A stretch of 64,000 nt of DNA from Ustulina deusta (lineage: Eukaryota > Ascomycota > Sordariomycetes > Xylariales > Xylariaceae): assembly GCA_023159155.1 (NCBI GenBank), contig JAJNNX010000020.1, positions 62,001 through 126,000 on the forward strand, given 5' to 3'. The position numbers were made by a program, and so were the translations under genes. Of this stretch, positions 23,278 to 34,830 are shown one piece after another. A model generated the notes under the pieces. That model was not told the origin of the DNA and did not search any database. It worked only from the letters and a program-made list of their open reading frames with translations. Position 1 is the stretch's first letter. The number at the start of each line of letters is the position of its first letter.

Positions 23278-25037
23278 GAAGTCATGGACGTACGTCCGAA
23301 AAGCTTGGGCTTAATTGAATATTGACTCCTCGAGAAAGCAGCGGCATGTGTCAGTGTTTCGCCTGATGAGAGAATTACACTGATTATTCGACGATGGATA
23401 CGAACGAATGGCTGAAACTAACGATACAGGTGCAGATTCTACAGCTCCCTGACGTCCTGCATATCTACCTAAATACTTGATTGCGTATGCACGTCTATCT
23501 ATACCTGCACCACTCCGATGCGAGCGTCTATGTGAGTGGGCTCACCTATTAGGCTACAGACGAGGATTGACCAAGGAAGCTCCTGAATGGCTAGCCCAGG
23601 AAAGTCGAGGTGCGTAAGAACATGGCGGAAGCCGTAGCGTTACAGTAATCAGCGTTTCTATATTACTTAGGCATACTCCGAGGCTAACTCGGTAAACAGA
23701 GGGTTTTTACCCTATTGAACGGACCCAATACAGTATGTAAGGCATCGCGGGGTCAACGCGGACAACGGCGCGGCAGGGCGAACCATATGATCACGTGACA
23801 CACTCAGGGGGCTCAACTTTTCAGAATATGGAGAGAGCCATTCAGCCATGTTGAGCCAAGGGAACAGAGTGAGGGGGGAAATTACTACTATGTATATAAT
23901 CGTGATGTTCCCTATGTAACTAGTCATTCCTTACTTTCCTATTCAATCTTAGCATACATCTAGTTCCTAGAATTACCTCGATGAGAGGCAGCTCTCAACG
24001 ATTTAGTGAACACCACCTTGGAGTGTGGCATATTACTATTATTATTAAATTCATAGCCGAGATCTCTGCGTCTATTGGCGACAGCTTGCTTGCTCGATCG
24101 CGCATGGCAGGAGTATCTAGTGCAGGTGATACATATTTGAATCTTCGTATTGGTATTGCACAAAGGGGGAAGTTTTGTCCGTACTAGCCGTGTTTGCCTG
24201 GCTAGTTGATAGTTTATATATGGTCCGGGCCGCGACTCGTGCTTTGTTGATTCCATATCCCGTCGAGTTCCAATAATTAGACTCTCCAAGATCTCCCTTT
24301 CTGGGCGTGCATTGCGAGAGCTCGAGCGCCGAAATAACATAGAATCTCAGCTGCGGCAAATAAAACCCATTCTCCGGACAGGAAAAGGGGTCGGCCGAAA
24401 AAGCCTCCGGACAAATCACCCTGCGAACATCCGCAGCGGAAAGGTAGAAGGACAGCTCAAAAGAAATCTGTCGGAGTTACTCGAGGAATCAAGTATAGGT
24501 GTAGATAAGGATTGTCATCGTTACACCGGGTGTCCCAAACATCTTCCTTGACTAGTCCGTCTGTTGAACTAGTTTATGTAGCACTGTCTTGCAATGCGAG
24601 ATCAATTACAGGTATAGTTTGGGTTCTAAAGGAATACAAGGTCTACAAAAACTTGGAATAAGATTTGCGCCCTAGCTTCAGAACCTATCGTTGGTTGCTG
24701 GCGCGGACTCTGGGCGGCACAACTAAAGGACGGATCGGTGGGCCCAGGGTGTCCAAGGAAGGGGAAGGAGGTGTGGACAAAACTGAGGCGGCATTGTCCG
24801 GAGCAGGACCAGTAGGATGTTCCGGGGGTCCGGCGGTTCCGTTTTTCTCGATGCTCTCTAGTGGAGTCGAGAAGCCGATAGCAAAACGGAGTACCGGCCA
24901 TTACGTCAGAGAAGGTAGAATGTGCCTCGCTAGTGCCTTACTGGTGGGCAATATAAACGGTGAACAGAAATGGAGTTACAACAGGACTAGAAGGTTGCCA
25001 GTGCCTGCCTGGTGGGTACCTTACTGTAAACCGACCT
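23278..25037. other. Intergenic region without a supported gene
   Basis: Minus-strand frames at 23712-23927, 23960-24419 and 24626-24901 and plus-strand frames at 24312-24551 and 24665-25051 overlap each other and show no family motifs. The first few hundred bases should hold the promoter of the 22435-23277 gene. Nothing else is recognised. Confidence 0.4.
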
Positions 25038-25197
25038 TGTTATTAGAATGAGTGAAGACATGCACAAGTGTAGCAAATAAATAGTTGTATTTAGGACGAT
25101 TAACAGGAATGAAAAACAGCCTCAAGAGCTATAGGGGACCTGGTAACACATTTAGGTTATAGGAGTGGAGTGTACTACTAACTCCCCTATTTTAACA
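25038..25197 (+). repeat. Solo LTR related to the 46.9/58.5 kb retrotransposon
   Basis: A 160-bp stretch starts TGTTATTAG and ends CTATTTTAACA, giving the TGTTA/TAACA inverted ends of the 150-bp LTRs at 46966-47115 and 58460-58609. Internal blocks also correspond (GGTAACACATTTAG; GGAGTGGAGTGTA; CTCCCCTATTTTAACA). Flanks GACCT and CTGCA do not match, so either the duplication has decayed or the copy arose by recombination. Confidence 0.6.
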
Positions 25198-25267
25198 CTG
25201 CAGGCAGTCTATAGGAAGAGGAACCAGAAAATCGTGAGTTTCAGTTATAGAGTGAAAACACAAACTC

Positions 25268-25360
25268 GATTACAGTCAGGTTATAGGTGAGAGCTCGATA
25301 AAGCAATTTTACCTGACTCCTCAACCCTCTTAAGATCTAAGGGGGTCCTAGCTACCTATA
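25268..25360 (+). repeat. Dispersed repeat family B, copy 2
   Basis: It shares ACAGTC.GGT.ATAGG, AACCCTC..AGATCTAAGGGGGTC and flanking blocks with 7262-7420, and more weakly with 34698-34830. It lies 70 bp after the solo LTR, whereas at 7 kb the order is family B first and then the LTR-like piece. It is non-coding. Confidence 0.45.
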
Positions 25361-25891
25361 TGTTTGCGAACTGCCATCTATACGAGCACCCCACAAGAGG
25401 CATCTGTTCATCAATCAGCTGACAGGTAAGCGAGCGTACGGGCAGACCCCGATGGCTTATTAGAATATGGCCATTAGCGTATTTGAATTTCCTGATGAAA
25501 GGTGAAAGCTGCCACAAGTAGATTATTGCCGCGTGCAGAGTCCTTGCAAAGGGCGTCAACGCCCAAGATGTACTACATATATGCGGCCCGCATATAAAAC
25601 CAAGGTCGTTGTTTCGAACAGGTTACACAATACAACGCTTAGTTACCAACTTGTTTTACGAACGTGAGTTCCGCCATTATCGCGTAGTTAGCTGATGTTA
25701 TGCTAAAACTCTGCTGGGTGGAAAATTTTTGTTCTAAATCTTATCTGTAATTAATCGGCAATCCCCTTTTCTCGGCCAGAAGCGGCCAAATGAGTAATGC
25801 TTTTATCTCCTTAAAATAAAATTCTTGAGATAACTGTACGGCTCTTTGTCATCCTATTTACCATCCTTTGCCGTAACATGAGTAAATTAGC

Positions 25892-26075
25892 TCAAACCGC
25901 AACCTCTTCGGTGGCGAGGGTAAAATTGGTAGGGCCGATATATCTCTGCGAAAACGTAGTACCTCCATTGTCCACAACAATCTCTTCTGCCGTAACGTCG
26001 TCTAAGGAAAATTAAATATTAGCATTCAGATATCTCCCATGTCATATGGTAAGACTGGTAGCAAAATCCTTTTTT

Positions 26076-26108
<33 letters not shown>

Positions 26109-26728
26109 GAGGTTTTAAGAGTATATCATATGATCAACGTGCGAATATGCAATATTCCTATTTGTCTTGCAACTTCTGCACTAAATCCCGAACCTAAACT
26201 CTCCAACGAAGAAAAAAAGTGAAGGTTGAATGAGAACCGGGCTCAAGAAATCAAACTTACAGGTGCCGGTGATGTTGGTGTGTTCATCAAGCGCCGAGGT
26301 GATAGCTAGAGAAAACCCTCCATTGGCGATCGCAATGGAATACGCGAAGTTCGGGTTTGTGAAGCAGGCCGTTAGGTCGAGAGGCGGAAGGTTGTCCGGG
26401 CCAAGAACCAAGTTGCCGCATATGGTTCCGTTGCTACCGGGCGCGTCTGTGGATGGGACCACTCGGAAGCCGTAGCTATAGGTGAAAATTAGAGGAATGT
26501 CGCCTTCGGAGCGGATATCCAGATATACGTGTAATATATTATATGTACGTGGAAAAGTTAAATGATTTGGGGCTGTCGCGAATAGTTAACTCACCCGCAT
26601 TGAACGCTATGAGGGATGCAGAATGCCGTAAACCCAGACACATTGTAAAGGACTACGTCTCTCGACTTGACGGCCGCGCCGGAAGCCGCAACTGCGAAGA
26701 GAGCGCCAAGGATAGCGTTGATTTGCAT
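25892..26728 (-). CDS. Small secreted protein
   Basis: Three exons, 26595-26728, 26261-26475 and 25892-26001, join in frame to give 152 residues. The N-terminus is a clear signal peptide (MQINAILGALFAVAASGAA, hydrophobic core and small residues before a likely cleavage), followed by KSRD, a possible dibasic processing site. The mature part has at least four cysteines (FCIP, QCGY, TICGN, ACFTN) and several N-glycosylation sequons (NVS, NGT, NIT, NFT). No known domain is recognised, so it could be an effector-like or cell-surface secreted protein. The second intron (26002-26260) is long for this window and contains a 29-base homopolymer. The gene is isolated, with family-B and LTR repeats on its 3' side. 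Confidence 0.75.
26078..26106 (+). repeat. G29 homopolymer inside an intron
   Basis: An uninterrupted run of 29 G follows eight T on the plus strand, in the second intron of the small secreted protein gene (C-run on the sense strand). The exact length may be affected by sequencing or assembly. Confidence 0.9.
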
Positions 26729-29700
26729 GATTGATGATAGAGCGTAATGGCTGGTTGGTATAATTTGGATACCTGATAATTGTGCCTTTTCAGTCTGCCG
26801 TATGGCCACGTTTTTATAGCATTGATGTGTTCGTCTGTTGTTTACTTATACCACATGGCGGTGCCGAGACGTTGCATCATCTGTTATAGGTAACACCACT
26901 GTTTGGGCAATAACTCCGCTTTGTCATCACGCAGTCCCGGATCATGCAGATCATCTCGTATTGCGACCGGATCCGCCTAACAGTAAGAGGCGACAAGCCA
27001 TACATTTGGCTTGATAGAATAATCTTTTTAAAGGCTTCGATTGAAGCTTCAAGACTTTACATGTAAGCTAGGCTTGCTTCAACCGCAACAGAAGGAGCAC
27101 AGGCTCCAATGAGGTTCTACCCGAAATATATTAGCACCTTACTAGACCAGCCATCCACAAAGATAGATGAAGCTCTATATCTATGCAAAGATTCTCTCGA
27201 TTGGGCGGGCAAAAGATGGGAAACAGTGAAAGATGGGGGGATAGTTACCTCGTGTTTTCAACTTGGTTAATATTAGCACACATATTACATGGGGCGGTCA
27301 AGAATGGTACGAGCACAGAGAATAAGTAATTGTCATAGTTAAGCCTCCAATAATTCTTCTTTCCGCTAAAAACGAGGGTTCACTTATCCTTGTCATACCT
27401 ACCTAGGTATTCCTAGCGCATTACCTGCCACGTGAAAATATCGTGTCCTTATCCAGTCTAGGTGCTTACGTGATAACCTCTTTCCTTTTTCGAGCTTTAG
27501 TCTTACTTACGCAGCAGACTACCGATTCGTATTAGACTTGACTTGGAGAACTTCGCGCTTCGTGACATATGCTTGCTAATGGTACCTATCCGCCTGAGGG
27601 ACAATAGGACTGTGCGCCTCAGAAAGGCTAGTCCTTCCGAGAAGGGTTCTCATGTAGTTTTCGATTTACCATGTATGAGTCCTTTGGCTGGCGGTATTGT
27701 ATCGAAAGAGGTTCTTTGGGCGGCGGTCCTAGCCACTCCGACCATATGCCTCTCATAACCTTCTAGAATCGGGAGCGCAAGGGGGAGGGATTGTAGTATG
27801 AGACACTTGCACAGGTTATTTGTATACATCGTCTCTCACCAAGGAATGCAGCGCTCGTAAACTAGGTATCAACATTGCTCGTAGAATGCGACGTAGAAAA
27901 AGCAGGCGAAGGATCAGCAGCGCGGCTGTATGGTTCCTACTCAACCTTATTTGCACTACTAGCCGCGTGGAGCTAACGAGGTTAAATCTTCTGAGAAGTT
28001 GGTTCCATCCAGCCTCTGAAGGCCAAATCGACCATATGGGAACCCTCGTACAGTCTCAAGCTGGTTTTCGTCGCTGACCGTATCTTCATCCCATTCGACT
28101 TGGTCGGCCTTCGCATCTTTGAGGAACTCTGAGCGAGAACAGTAGGTTCACCGCTGAAACAGAAGGCCGGGTATGGGTAGTGCTGCCCCAGGAAAGGCGA
28201 CCCATCACGGCAACCTCGGGTAACGGGGTGCGCTTGATCTTGCATCACAACTCGCAGGCGAGGGGTTGTTAGAAGAGGCTTGTGGCATCGCATGTGGAGG
28301 GCTCAAACGTAGATCATTGTTATGAAGCCAGCTTCTCTGATCTAATATGCAATATCCAAAACGCCATAACAGAAGCAAAGCGACAGCTTTAATCCGAAGT
28401 CGCTCACGAGAGCAGTGTGTCACATGGTCGATCGTAGGCCGCAGTTCACGAGCAATATTGCATCCAAGCCTTTGTTAACGATAGGTTGGATACAAAAATT
28501 GCGAAGCTGATCGTTAGATCAAGTACTATCAAAAGCCTCCCGCAACTCGATACGAATCAGAAAAGGTCTATCAATCGACAGTATTAGCATGTCGTCTGCA
28601 GAACAACTATGTAAAGTAGACAATACTTTTAATGCGCGCTACTTACGAAGAAGCACGAAATTCAGTCGGCATTTGTAGGCTAGCTCTGATGATAGTTTAC
28701 TGATTCTTGCGTTGCGAAATATGTCAAAGTCACTGGAACTCTTTCGCAGATTTAATAATACGTGGTTCAACTGCTTTGTCGGTTGCTTGCGTTTGTTGCG
28801 GATCTCGCGTCGGAATGGCCTACCTAGTATACAAGGACATGGACTTAAAATGGGTAATCGGACACGGCAGAAGATGTCGACAAGGAGCTTGGCAACCTAA
28901 GAATGTCCATATAGACAGCGTACACGGTGCTACAGTCAGAGATGTTATTAAGAAAGCGAGCAAACGGGAGATAGACGTGCAAGATCTACTCAATCGCCCA
29001 GGGGAACACTATTGTCGGAAGTCGGACAACAAGGATACGGTGCCATGGTCAAACCTACCGCTAGATCACTGGCATCAGAACAAAAACGCCCCTCAAATAG
29101 CTAGGTAATTGCGCGAATTCCGGAGTTAGAGTGCGGAGGATCGAGAAGCCAAGACCAGATAGATCTATGTTGATAAAGCCAGGCAGACCACGCTTAGAAA
29201 TGTTGGTTTTACCTGAAAATATTGATGCAAGTTAAGCGTGCTTAAATGTTATTTCGGGAGCCTAACAGGGTTAAAAGATTGGCTGCTTCTACTCTAGTTG
29301 TGGAGCAGGAGGAATTGGCATAGAAACCACTCCCACACTTCCTCGACGCGCTACCGTTGCGTCACAGCTCCTTTGAATTTAGGTGTTATTGGATGAATGT
29401 TGGCAGCTTAAATAATGTAATTATATCCTAATTCCTTGACGATTTAGCAAAAACGTGGGAGAGATCCTATCGATGTTAGGGGAGCATACTCCAAACCCTG
29501 CTCGTGTCCGTGTCTATACAAACTTGTCGTGCCCTGTCGGATTCACTTATTACTCGATTGGGTTTCAGATACGCTGACGCAAACCCGTCTCGATTGCCTT
29601 GAAGCACCTAATGATTGACACCTCTCAGAAGATGTGGCCGAGAGTCTCCCGGTCCACTTGTAACTTTCCTCAGGTTGTTGACATAGGATTTTCTCCAACA

Positions 29701-30424
29701 TCGAAATTTGTGGCGGGTTTATCTACGTAATGTGGCATATATCACAACGCCCAAGAGAGCCTTTCCACACGATGGTAGTGGTAGATTCTACTTGCTGTAG
29801 CCGAAAACTCCCGTATGATTTTTGCTAGAAATAGCATGTATTCCGATGCTAATTTTGCCTCTTCTTCTATTTGCTATTTCGCCTACCTAATAGTACAATG
29901 AAACACTTACCTAGGGTTGCGTTCGATTCCTAACAGCGCTATATGGTTATTCGCTTTTGGCTCATTTGCACTTATGGTCAACTGGCTAACGCTCTAGGTC
30001 CTATATTGGGTTTGGAAGCAATTACCAACTTTTGGTTGAAGCACGAGCAATGCTCTTCTTTCGCTGCAAGTTCCCACGCCTGATAGAGTGCCTGTGCGTG
30101 CTTCTCTTCTGCTATAGAGCGCCAGCTGACACGTCGACTGGGCTGAACGCTGACCTGAGACGTAAAGCACAGCGTTGTCGAGATGGATAGCCTGCGGACG
30201 TGCAGCCTATATTGCCGCCCATGCGACGGAGCCAGTGGATACTTACCAAACCCGATAATGATAAGAGCTTAGCTTAGGGCACCGTGTTACCTACATGTAG
30301 GTACCTATAGGCACTTATAGGTAAGTACTTGCCTTGGCACTTACTTCCATTACGGCAAGCAAGCAAACTCAAGACTCAATGCGCAAAACGACGAATTCCT
30401 AGCAGCAGTGACACCACCGGCATC
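26729..30424. other. Long gene-poor stretch
   Basis: About 3.7 kb without a convincing gene. The longest frame (28707-29108, plus) begins with TTG. From its first ATG at 28815 it would give a 97-residue product with no recognised domain, and I rate it weak. Frames at 27543-27758, 27820-28077 and 28205-28423 have no family character. GTAGGTACCTATAGG-like short repeats appear just before 30320. Confidence 0.4.
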
Positions 30425-31822
30425 ATGCACCAGCCTGGGGCCATTGCGCGGCCGCGCTCAATCTGCCAGATCTGCGAGTCGATATCTACACAGCGTCGCC
30501 GAGTTGTGACACCCCGAATTGCTGCTCGAAATGCCTCTCAACGTCCTTATCGATGCCAGTCCCGATCCCAATCCCAATCTCTGTCCAGGCGAGCCACGAC
30601 CCCATCTGTATCGCTGCAGAGCCGCGCATTATCTTCGGCCGTGTTACCCGGCAGTACGCCATCTCCGGCAGAAAAGGGCAGGCCGGGTGAGATTGCGCGA
30701 GCCGAAACCGGTCATGGAGTCGAACCGACGCCACATGCGCCGAGTCTTCACCCCTCGTCCGTCGCCGATGTCATGAGCTATCTGAAGACAAGCGTGTTGA
30801 AAGTCACTGCTGCTCGTGGAATTCCACCTGAGAAGGACGTGAGCGCCGCCCTCGGCGTTTGCGACATGTTGGCCACCTGGTTTACAGACGAGGCCGTGCA
30901 GCCGCAGATCGCTCACGCCATCCGCGAGCTGGATTCCACGGCCTCGGCGCTGCTCTCGCTGGACGGTGGTGCAAACACGGAGGCGACAACAGCAACGACG
31001 GAAGCGGCGACGCAACCTGCCCGATCGCCCGAAGGAATAGGATATTCCGCCAAGTTGCACGAATTGCTCAACAAGATCTCCGAGACGGCCTATTTGATAC
31101 TGGCCCATCCGCCTGTATTCATAACACCCGGTCTGCTCGATCAATACGTCAGCGTCCAAGCGAAGCTAGGGAAGCCGGAAACCCTGCCCAGGGTATTTCA
31201 GTTGTATGCGTCGAAGCCTTTGCCGCGCGAGGGGTCTGTGCCCCTGAGCTACACCAAGCCAAATCCCAACCGCGCCGCAAGTGCCATTGACCTAAAGACG
31301 GTCGACGCTGCGCTCGACACAGCCATCGCGGCAAGGAACCTGGATGCCGCTGTCGGTATCGTGGAGAATAGCTACGGAACTGCGGCCTTCGTTCGGAGCA
31401 AACTTCTTCGTCATGGCCTAGTACCCCTCGGCGCATTCGGTGCCACCCCCATAGCCGCCTATATCCTAGCCACGAATTTCTCTAATTTGCAGCAAACCAT
31501 GGACAGCGGCACGGCTACGAGTATCGCATTTGCAGGCATCCTCGCCTACGTGGGTTTCACGGCTTCCCTCGGCGTGGTTGCGGTTGCAACAGCAAACGAC
31601 CAAATGAAGCGGGTGACGTGGGCGCCCGGCATGCCACTCCGGAAGCGTTGGATCAGGGAAGAAGAGAGAGCAGCATTAGACAAGATAGCGTGCGCCTGGG
31701 GTTTCCAGGAGCAATGGCGGCAGGGCGAGGAAGAAGGTGCGGACTGGGATACCCTCCGCGAATATATTGGCCAGAAGGGAATGATGCTAGATCGCACTGA
31801 ACTTATGGAGGGCATGGAGTAG
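30425..31822 (+). CDS. Mitochondrial membrane protein of unknown function
   Basis: Single-exon frame of 465 residues from the ATG at 30425. The frame extends upstream only to a TTG. The first roughly 85 residues are rich in Arg and Ser with almost no acidic residues (RPRSICQICESISTQRRRVV and RPYRCQSRSQS regions), a typical mitochondrial presequence. A helical central region (about 110-300) follows, then two hydrophobic segments near residues 335-355 (LVPLGAFGATPIAAYILA) and 370-395 (IAFAGILAYVGFTASLGVVA). A conserved-looking C-terminus follows (WAPGMPLRKRWIREEERAAL). This suggests an inner-membrane protein with a matrix or intermembrane domain. I do not recognise a named family. The gene is G+C-rich and intact, typical of core genes, in contrast to its neighbours. 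Confidence 0.8.
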   Translation: MHQPGAIARPRSICQICESISTQRRRVVTPRIAARNASQRPYRCQSRSQSQSLSRRATTPSVSLQSRALSSAVLPGSTPSPAEKGRPGEIARAETGHGVEPTPHAPSLHPSSVADVMSYLKTSVLKVTAARGIPPEKDVSAALGVCDMLATWFTDEAVQPQIAHAIRELDSTASALLSLDGGANTEATTATTEAATQPARSPEGIGYSAKLHELLNKISETAYLILAHPPVFITPGLLDQYVSVQAKLGKPETLPRVFQLYASKPLPREGSVPLSYTKPNPNRAASAIDLKTVDAALDTAIAARNLDAAVGIVENSYGTAAFVRSKLLRHGLVPLGAFGATPIAAYILATNFSNLQQTMDSGTATSIAFAGILAYVGFTASLGVVAVATANDQMKRVTWAPGMPLRKRWIREEERAALDKIACAWGFQEQWRQGEEEGADWDTLREYIGQKGMMLDRTELMEGME

Positions 31823-32332
31823 GGCTCAACATGAGTATGGTATGCTGTGTATATATACTATCTGCATGGAAGTGTAACCATTTTCAAAGTACCTAGGTTT
31901 AAGATGACCTGGGGCAGATTCCAAGTAGAGAGTACTACTGTTTGGAACAACACAGCCAAGTTATCTCATTTCACGACAGATATCATGAATAATGAATATC
32001 AAAAGGCGAGAAGGTCCAAGGAACAGCGCCAATCTATTACTCCCTCACGCTGTGATGCATGTCAATTATCTCCATCTCTTCTACACTCCAGCATCAACAT
32101 CAACATCCTCCTCCAATCGCCTAAATGTAGCAACCGTGATTTATTCTCTCATTCGTCGAAGGTCGTCCAATGGTTTAGGTAGGCTTCCCCACTTCGGTTC
32201 GTCAGCCACCCAACCATGTATGACACCATAATAAGCCACAATTAGCCGCTACCATACTAGCTACTGACCCTGCACGAGTCGCTCTGCCAGTTTCATATTG
32301 GCAAATGCCAGCTTTCATATCATTGTTTTGCC
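31823..32332. other. Intergenic gap between two plus-strand genes
   Basis: It should hold the 3' UTR of the mitochondrial gene and the promoter of the permease. Short frames here (31847-32182, 31992-32231) overlap each other without domain character. Confidence 0.4.
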
Positions 32333-34171
32333 ATGGCGTCTGAAGGAGAAACGAGACCGCTGCTTTCTGCTTCTCGAGAGCCGGACAATGAACCCGTCCC
32401 CTCTCATCACGATGGCGTCATCGCGAGCGACGATAACGCTCAGGGGTCTTCGTTCTCCAAAAATCTTGGCACCGCCGAGGCTTTTGCCATTGTAATTAGC
32501 ATCGTGATAGGAAGTGGCATTTTCACCTCTCCGGGATCCATCGACACTCATGTTCCCTCCCCGGGCGCGGCACTGGTGGTATGGCTCATCGGCGGCGGCC
32601 TAGCATGGACCGGCGCTTCTACTATGGCGGAGCTGGGCACGGCGATACCGGGCGAAGGTAAGAGATGGATCATCTCATCCAATCCCACTCCGTCTAAATC
32701 GTGCAATTGACCCAGGAACACCTAGGCGGGGTGCAGCCGTACTTGCGGTACATCTTTGGTGATGTGTTCGGCTTCCTAGCAGCTTGGACGTGGATCGTCG
32801 CTGTAATGCCGGCGACGCTGGCCATCCTCAGTATCGTCTTTGTCGAGAGCATCTACTCGGCCGCTGGCATCACCAACCAGGCGGACAGAATCGAGCACAA
32901 GCTCCTCTCCATACTTATCTTGGTAGTCATGAGCGTGGCAAACTCGATAAGCACGAAAACCAGCACGCAATTAAACGGTTTCTTCGTCGTGACGAAATTC
33001 ACCACTATCGCTGCTGTGGTCATTGCCGGGCTTGTCGTTGTCGTCATCCAGGCTACACACCCGAGCAAGGATGATGTTGGTGGTCGCGATTGGTTCACGA
33101 AGCCCGTGCGTGATTTCATGTCTTCTCTTACTTCCTATTTTCCACAGAAGAGATAATATAACTGACAGCCGATGTTGAAGTGGTTTGGAAACCGGCCGAC
33201 GGTGAATCCAGATGGAAGTACAACCGATTGGGGACATCTGAGCGAATGGGAGCTTTTGGGACACTACTCAACCGCTCTGTACGGTGCGCTATGGGCCTAT
33301 TCTGGCTGGGATAAAGTGAGCACATCAGTAAGCGAGACTTGATGATCATCTGAGAGCTGACGCCACACAGGCCATCTACATCTCCGCTGAGCTTTCAGCA
33401 CCAGCGAAGCAACTCCCACTCGCCATCAACAGCGCGATTCCAACCATAGTATTTTGCTTCATCACTGCCAATGCGGCTTACTACATATTACTGCCATGGA
33501 ATGTAGTGTCAACGACAGATAGCGTCGCCGTAGTATGTCTACGCCTTTATCCTGTCCCCTGTAGATCGAGGCTAACACGTGTATACAAGACTGCCATAAC
33601 GCGCCTTCTAGGCCAAGGTTTCGGTATCGTCGCCGCCATTCTCATCTGTCTAGTCGTCGCAGGCTCTCTGCTAGGAAACTCCTTCGTGGCCGGCCGCATG
33701 GCCGTCGCAGCCGCGAATCAAGATTGGCTCCCCCGCATCTTCGCACAGCTCGGCCAAGTCGGCATCAAAAAGGTAGTTGAACAAGAGTCCGAGTCGACGG
33801 ATAATCCCCCAGACGAAGTCACGTCAGACGCCCCGGTCAACGCCATCATCCTATCCACCGTGCTTTCCGCTTTATACATCCTCCTCGGCAATTTCCGCGC
33901 CCTGCTCACGTTCAACGGCCTCGGGGAGTACTCCTTCTTCTTCCTCACCGTGCTCGGAGCCATCGTCTTGCGCATCCGCGAACCGGGTCTCCGCAGGCCC
34001 TACCGGCCGCTTATCCTCATCCCCGCCATCTTCGCGGTCGTGAGCGGCTTCGTCGTCGTAAGGGGGGCTATCTTTGCGCCGGCTCTGGCCGCTGTTCTCA
34101 TCCTGCTGTGGGGCATTGGTGGCTTGTTCTATTGGGGGCGGAAAGAGTACGCCAGGAGACGTGCGAGCTGA
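32333..34171 (+). CDS. LAT-type amino acid permease (APC superfamily)
   Basis: Five exons, 32333-32657, 32726-33105, about 33169-33315, 33371-33532 and 33590-34171, keep frame and give 531 residues. The third exon could start 12 bases later at an alternative acceptor. About 12 membrane segments follow a hydrophilic N-terminus. The first shows the L-type amino acid transporter signature (EAFAIVISIVIGSGIFTSPG), and further helices carry GFLAAWTWIVAVMPATLAI and the YGALWAYSGWD region. This corresponds to the fungal branch of heteromeric-type L-amino-acid transporters (methionine permease/LAT-like) that work at the plasma or vacuolar membrane. Substrate cannot be told from sequence. The gene is intact and G+C-rich. 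Confidence 0.88.
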
Positions 34172-34697
34172 AATACTACATTGATACGGTACCCTTCGAG
34201 GCATGGTGAGTAATAACTTGATATCGGTGAGTCGCGGTTTGGTTCTCGGCGCTTATTACCTATAGGCACATGGAATACTAGATACGGCCATGTCAGCCCG
34301 GGAAAGATGCATTCTCAAATAATCACAGGAAAATTCGGAGATATCGTTGTGCATAGAAATACTCATCGTTTAGCTCCTACATAGGTGCGGTCCTCAGCCC
34401 TGCCAATACCAAAATGAAATAGTACCTCTTTCCCTTCCTCCGTGTTATACACTTAGAAAGTCTATGCATATTGAGAAGTGGCGTGTTTTGTTCTCCCGCG
34501 TGGGCAATGTCTACAACTTTCAGTCGTTCTTATGAGGGGAGCAAGCAGAAAACATTGAGTATCTATCAGTCAAATCGAGAGGCCGTTGAGGTGGGCAACT
34601 TCGCTGCTCATATGTTGCCCGCTGCTCTGTTTCTAAGTCGCTCAGATGACATGTGTCAGGAGTGTGAGTCCCAGAGTGAATAGTGACGTAGAGTAAG

Positions 34698-34830
34698 TAG
34701 GCTGTAGTGTAGTTAGGTCTCAATAGAGTAGTCAATTGATCCCCGAACCTCCCTGAACCTCCCAGATATATAGACGGAATCCCACCATATCCACCCCCAT
34801 AAGATAAGTTATGATGTAATCTCTGGCAAC
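34698..34830 (+). repeat. Dispersed repeat family B, copy 3
   Basis: GTAGTTAGG-TCTCAATAGAGTAGTCA and CCTGAACCTCCCAGATATAT match copy 1 at 7285-7420 closely. The phrase 'CCCGAACCTCC CTGAACCTCC' is locally duplicated here. The copy is non-coding and its boundaries are approximate. Confidence 0.5.

Noticed and set aside
28707..29108. 133-residue plus-strand frame with CxxC-like motifs
   Set aside because: It starts with TTG and the first ATG is 36 codons in. No homologous family is recognised and the setting is gene-poor. It was kept only as a remark in the intergenic entry.
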